A DNA stretch of 29,934 nucleotides from NCBI GenBank assembly GCA_002344885.1, contig DDUQ01000088.1, forward strand, positions 1 through 29,934, in the 5' to 3' direction. The stretch is from Comamonadaceae bacterium UBA2334. GTDB lineage: Bacteria; Pseudomonadota; Gammaproteobacteria; Burkholderiales; Burkholderiaceae_C. A program made the position numbers and the translations under genes. This document shows, piece by piece, positions 23,776 to 29,934 of this stretch. Positions within the stretch are counted from its first letter, which is position 1. The number at the start of each line of letters is the position of its first letter. The notes beneath the pieces are model-generated. The model worked only from the letters and a program-made list of their open reading frames with translations. It did no database searches and was not told the origin of the DNA.

Positions 23776-25851
23776 ATGAAACGCCTCCGACTCAAAGTGC
23801 TGCCAGTTTCCGTCCTGCTGGCTTTGCCTGCCCTGGTCGCGGCACAGACAGATGCCACCACCCTCAAGCCCGTCACGGTGTCCGACGCGCCCTACCGGGC
23901 AGACTTGGCGCCCCAAAGCCCTCGCAACGCCTACCGCACCACCGAAAGCAGCAGCAACCACGTGCAGGTGATTGGTCGCGAAGAAATTGAACAGCTGCGC
24001 CCCAAAGACGTGTTCGATCTGCTCAACAGCGCCACCGGGGTTATTGCGACTCAGGGCAGCCGCAAGGGCTTCAGCGGTCTGACGGTGCGGGGCGACAGCA
24101 ATTTCCGCTGGATCATCGACGGCACCATGCTGCAGCCCACGATGGCCAGCCGCATCGTCAAGGCCCTGCCCGTGATGGCCATTGAAGAGGTCAAAGTGGT
24201 ACGCGGTGGCAGCGCGCTCACACTGGGCCCCTTGACTGGCTCGGCCAGCCCCGGTGGCGCACCGGTGGATGGCTTTGTGGTCATCCGCACCCGCATGCCC
24301 GCCAAAGACGAAGGCCAGGCCCGATTGGCCGTGGAATCGTTCGACACGGTGCAGGCCGATGTGTGGGTGGGCAAGCAACTGGGTGGCGAGAGCACCAAGG
24401 GCTACATCGCCGGGGTGGTTTCCCGTGCTGACACCAACGGCCCCAGCGACAAACTTGACAACGGTGCCGCCTACAACCAGGGTCGCGAAAACACCGCCGG
24501 CCTCGTCAAAGGCGGGTTTGAAACCGCTGGCTGGCTGGTGGACCTGATGGCCTACCAGGACGACGGTTCGTTTCAAATTCCCAACGCCAACAGCCACGGC
24601 ACGGGCCAGGGTAGCTGGTACATGGACCCTTCGCGCACCAGCATTTACTCGGTCACGGGCAGCAAAGCCTGGACGGGCCAGCACACCACGCTGTTCGGCC
24701 TGACCCGTGCGGAAAGCAAGCAGAAATTCTGGACAGCGAACACCGCTGCGGGGCCGTACTCCGCTGTGCAGAACGACAACCTGCTGACGCACTTCTACCT
24801 GCGCCACAACGTTGACCTGGGTGCCACCAAGGTGGCTGTGGGGCTGGACCGCGTGCATTGGGATGCGCCCAACGGCCAGCAGTACTACGAAGGCATCCAC
24901 CGTGAAGAAAAAACCAACGGCTGGTTTGCCCAGGTGGAGCACAAGCTGGCCAACGGCATTGCATTGGACGGCAGCTACCGCCGCGACCGTGTGCACGTGG
25001 TGCACGGGCTGGACTACTACATCGGCGGCGCCCAGCCACCCGGCGGTGTGAACTCGCCCCTGCGCTACCAGAACCGCACCTTGCCTGCTGCCAGCTTCCT
25101 GAGCCTGGGCGCAGCGTATGACCTGAGCAAGGAATGGAAACTGGCCGCCCGCTACAGCCAGGGCAAGCAGCCCGTGCAAGGGGGGCTGAACCCGGCGCCC
25201 GGCGTGAAGTTTGGTGACGACGAGCAGAAAAAATGGGAACTGGGGGTGGAGGGCAAACTCAGTGCGCTGTTCAACCCATCGGTCAACTTCTTCCAGCGCA
25301 AGGTCGTCAACGAGAAATCGGTGGTGGGCTACACCTACAAGGCCACCAACAACAGCACCCAAACCTGCCGTGCGGGCGCGGTGCCTGCGACTGGCGCCCT
25401 GTCGCTGGCTGCAGGCCAGACGCCATTGCCTTGCTATGGGCAGGCCGACACCCAACGTGCGGGCATCGAGCTGGCCACGGCGGGCAATTTCTCGGCACGC
25501 AGCAGCTACCGTGCCAGCCTGACGCACTTCACCAGCCTGTCCAATTCGGCCAACGGCACCACGCCCGAGAACATCCTGGACGTGTCGGTCAGCCACGGCT
25601 GGGGTGCCTACACCCTGACCGGTGCCATCAAACACGTGGCCAGTTACAAGGGCAGCACCACCGACACAACGGCCTGGCTGGGCGGGTACACCCGTCTGGA
25701 CCTCGGGCTGGGCTACGACTTCAAGCTGGGCAAAAACGCCGCGCGCCTGTCGGTGTATGGCCGCAACCTGACCGACAAGCGCTACGAAACCAGCAACGGC
25801 GTGCAAGACGTGGGCCGCACGCTGGGCGTGGAATTCACCACCGCTTTCTGA
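23776..25851 (+). CDS. TonB-dependent outer-membrane receptor, candidate copper receptor
   Basis: 691 residues with a signal peptide ending near residue 22 (LVAAQ), a TonB-box-like LKPVTVSD at about 30-37, a plug domain (HVQVIGREEIEQLRPKDVFDLLN, GLTVRGDS, EEVKVVRGG) and a beta-barrel ending in FTTAF with terminal Phe. TonB receptors import metal complexes or other scarce ligands across the outer membrane using TonB energy. The substrate cannot be read from the sequence; the neighbouring PCuAC chaperone and CruR-like leader point to copper or a copper complex. The spacer 23710-23775 is AT-rich and may hold a promoter, but no clear -35/-10 pair was found. The first 72 coding bases are closely similar to those of the receptor at 27796. 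Confidence 0.93.
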   Translation: MKRLRLKVLPVSVLLALPALVAAQTDATTLKPVTVSDAPYRADLAPQSPRNAYRTTESSSNHVQVIGREEIEQLRPKDVFDLLNSATGVIATQGSRKGFSGLTVRGDSNFRWIIDGTMLQPTMASRIVKALPVMAIEEVKVVRGGSALTLGPLTGSASPGGAPVDGFVVIRTRMPAKDEGQARLAVESFDTVQADVWVGKQLGGESTKGYIAGVVSRADTNGPSDKLDNGAAYNQGRENTAGLVKGGFETAGWLVDLMAYQDDGSFQIPNANSHGTGQGSWYMDPSRTSIYSVTGSKAWTGQHTTLFGLTRAESKQKFWTANTAAGPYSAVQNDNLLTHFYLRHNVDLGATKVAVGLDRVHWDAPNGQQYYEGIHREEKTNGWFAQVEHKLANGIALDGSYRRDRVHVVHGLDYYIGGAQPPGGVNSPLRYQNRTLPAASFLSLGAAYDLSKEWKLAARYSQGKQPVQGGLNPAPGVKFGDDEQKKWELGVEGKLSALFNPSVNFFQRKVVNEKSVVGYTYKATNNSTQTCRAGAVPATGALSLAAGQTPLPCYGQADTQRAGIELATAGNFSARSSYRASLTHFTSLSNSANGTTPENILDVSVSHGWGAYTLTGAIKHVASYKGSTTDTTAWLGGYTRLDLGLGYDFKLGKNAARLSVYGRNLTDKRYETSNGVQDVGRTLGVEFTTAF

Positions 25852-25861
25852 GGCAGCTGAC

Positions 25862-26701
25862 ATGAGCCAACCCCGCAAACCCTGGACGGCGCGCCGCATT
25901 CACCTGTGGGTGGCCATCATCCTGGCCATTCCCATGACGCTGATGGCCGTCAGCGGCATCCTGATTGCCATGCGCAGTGTGACGCACATCCAGGTGCCCA
26001 TGAGCTGGATGGGGGCAGAAAAGGCCCCCGAGCGCCTGCCTATCACCGCCTTCACGCAAACCGCCGATGGCACCACCTGGATTGGCAACGCCCAGGGCCT
26101 GAATGCCATTCAGGGTGACAAGGTGCAGGTGCTGGAGCACTTCAGCGGTCAGGAAATTGTGGGTGCGGCTGCCTTGGGGTCAACTGCCACGCCCATTGTT
26201 GCCACGCGCATGGCCATTTGGGCGCAGGTAGACGGCGAATGGAAAGCCGTGCGTCGAGGTCGGGTGCGTCAACTGGTGTCTCTGGCTGACGGTGGCGTGC
26301 TGGCCATTTCCGGGGGGCGCGGTGAAATGGCCGACAGCAAGCCTTTCTTCACCAAAGATGGCGAAAACTGGCAGCCCTACGGCCCGGCCATGAAAGCCAA
26401 CAAGCTGCTTCCCAAACTGGAAGACCCCAAAGTGGCTTTGCACCAGTTCATGCGCGAATTGCATTCAGGCGCATTCTTCTTTGGCAAAGGTCCGGGCGAA
26501 ATGGCCTGGAGCAACGTCATGGGCTGGGTATTGGTGCTGCTGTCGCTCACTGGGCTGTGGATGTGGGTCAAGCGTGAGCTTGAACGCCGCAGGGCTGCCA
26601 TGCCGTCAACTGTGCCTGCTCAAGCAGGTGGCCCGGCCGGGACATCGGCCTCCTGGCCTGCCAACACGGCGGTTGCCCATCGCACCTCACTGAAAGGCTG
26701 A
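25862..26701 (+). CDS. PepSY-associated two-span membrane protein
   Basis: 279 residues. Membrane segments lie at about 13-36 (IHLWVAIILAIPMTLMAVSGILIA) and 219-241 (MGWVLVLLSLTGLWMWVKREL), flanking a periplasmic domain of about 180 residues. The first resembles the RxxHxW start of PepSY-TM proteins, and the LHSGAFFF segment before the second span is also typical. Relatives are found next to TonB receptors, and some are thought to carry heme and pass electrons to reduce metals in the periplasm. It starts ten bases after the receptor stop and four bases before the ferredoxin gene, so all three are co-transcribed. Confidence 0.85.
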   Translation: MSQPRKPWTARRIHLWVAIILAIPMTLMAVSGILIAMRSVTHIQVPMSWMGAEKAPERLPITAFTQTADGTTWIGNAQGLNAIQGDKVQVLEHFSGQEIVGAAALGSTATPIVATRMAIWAQVDGEWKAVRRGRVRQLVSLADGGVLAISGGRGEMADSKPFFTKDGENWQPYGPAMKANKLLPKLEDPKVALHQFMRELHSGAFFFGKGPGEMAWSNVMGWVLVLLSLTGLWMWVKRELERRRAAMPSTVPAQAGGPAGTSASWPANTAVAHRTSLKG

Positions 26702-26705
26702 CCCC

Positions 26706-27122
26706 ATGTTTGCACAAACTCTGTTGGGTCTGGGGCTGCTGTCATTGGTGGCTGCATTGGGTTTGACGTTGGTGGGTGTGGGAGCCTTGTGGGGCCAAAG
26801 GGCGACAAGGAAGCCCGCACCTGCGTCTGTGTCGGTGGGCCCTGTGGAAGCGGTGGCACCGCTGGCGACCAGCGTCGTGTTGGAAGGCAAAGGCCCGTTG
26901 CCGCTGGAGCAAGGCGTGCTGCTCAACACCTTGTGGGAGCATCTGCCCAGTGCCGACTGCCAGTCGGGTGAGTGCGGTGGCTGCAAGGTGCGCTTGCTGG
27001 AAGGCGAGGTGCGCTGGATTCGACAGCCCTTGGCGCAGTTTGACCGAAGCACTCACATCCTGGCGTGTAGCTGCGAACCGTTGGGGCCGGTGCGCTGCGC
27101 AGTGGATGGAGTTGCGACATGA
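26706..27122 (+). CDS. Membrane-anchored [2Fe-2S] ferredoxin-like protein
   Basis: 138 residues: an N-terminal membrane span (about 5-29), a basic stretch (RATRK), a short linker and a plant-type ferredoxin domain with C85-x4-C90-x2-C93 and the distal Cys121 in HILACSCEP. Cys123 and Cys131 are extra. The basic residues after the span suggest that the iron-sulfur domain faces the cytoplasm. In a four-gene set with a TonB receptor and a PepSY protein it is well placed to feed electrons to the membrane protein. AAAGG precedes the ATG, and the stop overlaps the next start (ATGA at 27119). The ferredoxin call is secure; the electron path is inferred. Confidence 0.85.
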   Translation: MFAQTLLGLGLLSLVAALGLTLVGVGALWGQRATRKPAPASVSVGPVEAVAPLATSVVLEGKGPLPLEQGVLLNTLWEHLPSADCQSGECGGCKVRLLEGEVRWIRQPLAQFDRSTHILACSCEPLGPVRCAVDGVAT

Positions 27123-27622
27123 AATCCCTCCTGACGGTGCTGACTCTTGTTTGGGGCGCCACATCCTTTGGACAAACCACGTATCCAACCGCCGCAACAG
27201 GCAGCATGGGTTCGGCCACGTGCGAGTGGCCAGAATTGCTCGCCGCATGGCACGCCCCAGGACGGTCTGTACCAGGGGTGCTACAGCGCAATCAGATCGA
27301 CATGGCGTCGGAGGCCGGGCAGACGATGCGTGTCCGTTTGGAGCCGTGTATGTCTGACTGGTGCCAGCCCGGCAGCTATGCGGCTATGGTCAAAGTGAAC
27401 GTGCCCCGAGAGGCCCGCTACCGCGTGGCCGTTGATCAAATGGCTTGGATCGATGTGTACACCGCCACCACCAAGCTGGAAGGCGTGATGTGCGAGCACA
27501 GCGGCTGCCAACCCATCCGAAAAATCGTCCAGTACGACCTGACAGCTGGCAGCCATTGGGTGAGTGTTCAAGGCCGGGCACCGCAGGAGCTTGGGGTGTT
27601 GGTCATGAGCATCGGTCGCTGA
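27119..27622 (+). CDS. Small secreted protein of unknown function
   Basis: 167 residues with a signal peptide (about 1-18, WGATSFGQ). The mature part has six cysteines, including a C-x4-C pair in PCMSDWCQPGSY, a second in MCEHSGCQPIRK, and a single Cys near residue 35. It looks like a small beta-sandwich with the segments YRVAVDQMAWIDVY and AGSHWVSVQG. From memory it resembles a family of short exported proteins that databases sometimes mislabel as homogentisate dioxygenase; this was not checked and says nothing about function. Translation is coupled to the ferredoxin gene. It is the last gene before a terminator. Confidence 0.7.
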   Translation: MKSLLTVLTLVWGATSFGQTTYPTAATGSMGSATCEWPELLAAWHAPGRSVPGVLQRNQIDMASEAGQTMRVRLEPCMSDWCQPGSYAAMVKVNVPREARYRVAVDQMAWIDVYTATTKLEGVMCEHSGCQPIRKIVQYDLTAGSHWVSVQGRAPQELGVLVMSIGR

Positions 27623-27687
27623 TGGCCAGACTGTCAGCCATTTTCGTGACGCCGAAATGACTACTTTTTTGTGTTTTCCAAGGTTGG

Positions 27688-27712
27688 GGTGTGTCTGACA
27701 CACCTCTTTTTT
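27688..27712 (+). terminator. Intrinsic terminator ending the copper cluster
   Basis: GGTGTGTC (27688-27695) and GACACACC (27697-27704) form a perfect odd palindrome around one T; as RNA it folds into a seven-pair stem with a CTG loop. It is followed by six T at 27707-27712. It lies 65 bases after the secreted-protein stop and before the heme-type receptor. The palindrome could also act as a protein-binding site. Confidence 0.65.
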
Positions 27713-27795
27713 ACACAGACGGGGTGAAGCATTCACACGCATCTCAACCCGTCCAATGAATCGACCCTATTCGCCACCACAACAGAAAGAGCACC

Positions 27796-29745
27796 ATGAA
27801 ACACTTCCAACTCAAAGCACTGCCTGTGTCCATCCTGCTGGCTTTACCAACCCTGGCTGCGGCCCAGGCTACCTCCAATCCAACACCGGCTGGCGAGTTG
27901 TCCACCGTGGTGGTGTCTGCCACCAGTCAGGCCCAGGCCATCCAGGACGTGCAGGCGTCGGTTCAGGTCATTTCGGCCAACGACCTGGAGGCGTTTGCTG
28001 GCAACAACGTGCCCGAGGCGCTCAAGATGGCCACTGGTGTCGACGCCCGGGCCAATGGCAGCAGCAGCTTTGTGGCCATCCGCGGCCTGATTTCCAACGC
28101 CGGTTCGCCCGTGCTGTTGCTGGTCGACGGGCTGCGCCGCACCGGCAAGTACGGCGGTCCGGGCCTGAACCTGATGGGGTTGGAAGAGGTTGAACGGGTC
28201 GAAATCGTGCGCGGCCCCATGTCTGCCTTGTATGGTGCCGATGCCACCGCTGGTGTCATCAACATCATCACCAAAGCGCCCAAGCCTGGGCAGGCCCTGG
28301 GTGGCTCGGCCCAACTGACCGTGGGCGCCATTGAAGGCGGCCAGCGCGACACGGTCAACCTGGGTGCCACGATCAATGCCGGTACCGAACGCACCGGCCA
28401 CCGCCTGAGCGTGTCACAACGCAAGAAAGACCTGTTCCGCTACCCCGGGACGGCCGCCACCACCTACGACCTGAGCAAACTGGACGAAACCTTTCTCAAC
28501 TACGAAGGCGTGCTGGCGCTGGCCCCAGGGCATGAGCTGCGCTGGTTGCTGGAGTCGGTGGACCAGAACGACACCGGCCCCGCCCGTACGGCCCGCGCAC
28601 CCATCACCGACTTCACCGCCTACGAGCGTGAGAAGCGCAACACCTATGCCCTGCGTTACAAAGGTGCGGTGGGCGCAGGGGTGCTGTCGGCAGATTTGGC
28701 CAAAGGCAACGCCAAGGCTTCGACCACCCGCAGCTTCCCCACCATCGAAACCACCGACTACGACCAGATCGAGCTGAACGTGCGCTATGCGCTCGACCTG
28801 GACGCGCATTCGGTGGTGGTGGGGGGTGGCATTCGCAAGGACGACTTGGCCGTCAGCATCGTGCCCACGGTGGCCAAGACCGACAACAAGCACCTGCTGG
28901 TGCAGGACGAGTGGCGTTTTGCGCCTGACTGGCAGTTGCTGGCCGGCTTGCGGTTTGACGATTTTTCAACCTTCGGCAGCGCTACCACACCCCGCGCGTC
29001 GGTGTCTTATTCGCCCGGGCCCTGGAACTTCCGCCTGGGCTACGGCGAGGCCTACCGCGCACCGTCTGCGCTGGAACAATACGCCCGCTTCGTGCGCGGC
29101 CGCTTCCTGATTCTGGGGCAACCCAACATCCAGCCCGAAGAGAACAAGGCCTGGGAACTGGCCGCCGCCTACCGGGGCGAGCGCCTGCAGGGCGAGTGGG
29201 TGCTGTTCAACTCCAACGTCACCAATCTCATTCAGTCGGTGCAGCGGCCCAGCGTGGCGGGTGACCCGGCTGGTGTGACCACGCGCAGCGTGTACACCAA
29301 CGTGGGCAAAGCCAAACTGAAGGGGTCCGAGCTGGCCTTGTCGTGGCGCTTCAACCCCAGTTGGTCGGTCACCGGTGGCTGGGACTACCTGGACGCCAAG
29401 GACGGCCTCACCGGTGCCCGTTTGACCCAGCGCGCCCGGAACACCTGGCGGCTGGGTTCGCGTTACGAGCGCGATGGCTGGCGCCTGGATGTACAGGGGC
29501 GCTACCTGAAGGACTATTACGCCAGCAACGCGGTGGTGGCCCCCACGCCCACCCCGGCCCCCACCAACAGCAGCTTCGGCACGCTGGACGTGAAGCTGGC
29601 CTACCAGTTCAGCAAGACCTGGTCGGCCGCGTTCGGCATCGACAACCTCACCAACCGTCGCCAACCGGCCAACTACAGCGCCACCGGTTCGGTGCAAGAC
29701 CCACCTGGCCGCTTCTATTACCTGCAGGCCAAGGCCCGTTTCTGA
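27796..29745 (+). CDS. TonB-dependent outer-membrane receptor, probably for heme or a siderophore
   Basis: 649 residues: signal peptide ending near residue 23 (LAAAQ), a TonB-box-like STVVVSAT at about 36-43, a plug with VEIVRGPMSALYGADATAGVINIITK, and a barrel ending in QAKARF. The plug is of the BtuB/CirA/heme-receptor type. YRAPSALEQ and GQPNIQPEENKAWEL in the barrel correspond to the FRAP and NPNL region of heme receptors, though many receptors share this loosely. The next gene looks like a hemin-degrading factor, which favours heme. The spacer 27713-27795 should carry the promoter; no clear Fur box was seen there. Confidence 0.9.
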   Translation: MKHFQLKALPVSILLALPTLAAAQATSNPTPAGELSTVVVSATSQAQAIQDVQASVQVISANDLEAFAGNNVPEALKMATGVDARANGSSSFVAIRGLISNAGSPVLLLVDGLRRTGKYGGPGLNLMGLEEVERVEIVRGPMSALYGADATAGVINIITKAPKPGQALGGSAQLTVGAIEGGQRDTVNLGATINAGTERTGHRLSVSQRKKDLFRYPGTAATTYDLSKLDETFLNYEGVLALAPGHELRWLLESVDQNDTGPARTARAPITDFTAYEREKRNTYALRYKGAVGAGVLSADLAKGNAKASTTRSFPTIETTDYDQIELNVRYALDLDAHSVVVGGGIRKDDLAVSIVPTVAKTDNKHLLVQDEWRFAPDWQLLAGLRFDDFSTFGSATTPRASVSYSPGPWNFRLGYGEAYRAPSALEQYARFVRGRFLILGQPNIQPEENKAWELAAAYRGERLQGEWVLFNSNVTNLIQSVQRPSVAGDPAGVTTRSVYTNVGKAKLKGSELALSWRFNPSWSVTGGWDYLDAKDGLTGARLTQRARNTWRLGSRYERDGWRLDVQGRYLKDYYASNAVVAPTPTPAPTNSSFGTLDVKLAYQFSKTWSAAFGIDNLTNRRQPANYSATGSVQDPPGRFYYLQAKARF

Positions 29746-29768
29746 CACCGCGCAAGAAAGCCCACGCC

Positions 29769-29934
29769 GTGACCCATCCGCACCACGACCACTACCCCCC
29801 AGCCGCCCAGGGCGGCGCCTCGCCAGCCACGTCTGCGGTGCCCGATGCGGCCCACCTGCTGGCCCACCCCGACGCGCTGCGCCAGGCATGGGCCGACCTG
29901 ATGGCCGGCAACGCCCACCTGCACGCCCCCGATG
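29769..29934 (+). CDS. Start of a HmuS/HemS-like hemin-utilisation protein, cut by the window end
   Basis: An open frame from GTG 29769 to the last base, 55 codons visible. After a His-rich start (THPHHDHYPP) it reads LLAHPDALRQAWADLMAGNAHLHAPD. This resembles the LRxAWxxLxxxNPxLRxRDAA opening of HmuS/HemS/ChuX-type hemin-degrading or hemin-trafficking proteins. It starts 23 bases after the receptor stop, with AAGAAAG upstream. The start codon and the family are tentative because the domain core is outside the window. Confidence 0.5.
   Translation, partial: MTHPHHDHYPPAAQGGASPATSAVPDAAHLLAHPDALRQAWADLMAGNAHLHAPD

Noticed and set aside
23752..25899. Minus-strand open frame of 715 codons opposite the first TonB receptor
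   Set aside because: It lies antisense to a clear receptor gene, is rich in His/Arg/Gln as expected for a shadow frame, and has no family motif.
27623..27795. Fur box before the second TonB receptor
   Set aside because: Expected for heme uptake genes, but no convincing match to the GATAATGATAATCATTATC-type consensus was found.

Overview
The window comes from a GC-rich betaproteobacterium of the Burkholderiales, most likely a Comamonadaceae member. The basis is the yqgE-ruvX-pyrR-pyrB-pyrC' gene order, a ChpA/PilL-type pilus chemotaxis kinase, several c-di-GMP enzymes and the codon bias. No rRNA, tRNA, CRISPR array, prophage or insertion sequence was seen. No gene-free stretch exceeds 300 bases; the longest are 6920-7145 and 27623-27795.

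Layout. (1) 1-5418: 3' part of a very large hybrid chemotaxis kinase (Hpt domains, kinase core, CheW-like domain, receiver) of a Pil-Chp type IV pilus system, cut by the left window edge. (2) 5429-6919 (minus): DNA photolyase. (3) 7146-12491 (plus): tightly packed housekeeping run of yqgE, ruvX, pyrR, pyrB, a degenerate dihydroorotase (pyrC'/pyrX), a PlsC-type acyltransferase and shikimate kinase, several with overlapping stop and start codons. (4) 12563-19174 (minus): two GGDEF-EAL proteins flanking a periplasmic solute-binding protein. One GGDEF-EAL protein is membrane-bound and ends in an apparent zinc-binding CZB domain. A good FNR/ANR-like box lies upstream of the binding protein. (5) 19252-27622 (plus): a copper-centred cluster. 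(6) 27796 to the end: a second TonB-dependent receptor followed by the start of a gene resembling hemin-degrading HmuS/HemS proteins.

The most interesting part is region 5. It contains two DUF2946 reading frames, and each has the two marks of the copper-sensing upstream regulator CruR of Bordetella pertussis: a CXXC motif and a C-terminal RAPP-type arrest motif (RAPP in the first, RGPP in the second). The first heads a SCO1 / PCuAC chaperone / Spy-like group. The second heads a Crp/Fnr-family regulator, a small membrane protein, a second PCuAC chaperone, a TonB receptor, a PepSY membrane protein, a membrane-anchored [2Fe-2S] ferredoxin and a small secreted protein. My reading is that this is a copper acquisition and cytochrome-oxidase supply system whose two halves are each gated by a copper-sensing nascent peptide. 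Intrinsic terminators inside the first group may set gene dosage. The PepSY plus ferredoxin pair suggests electron transfer to a metal in the periplasm. The roles of the single genes rest on visible motifs; the system-level model is inference.
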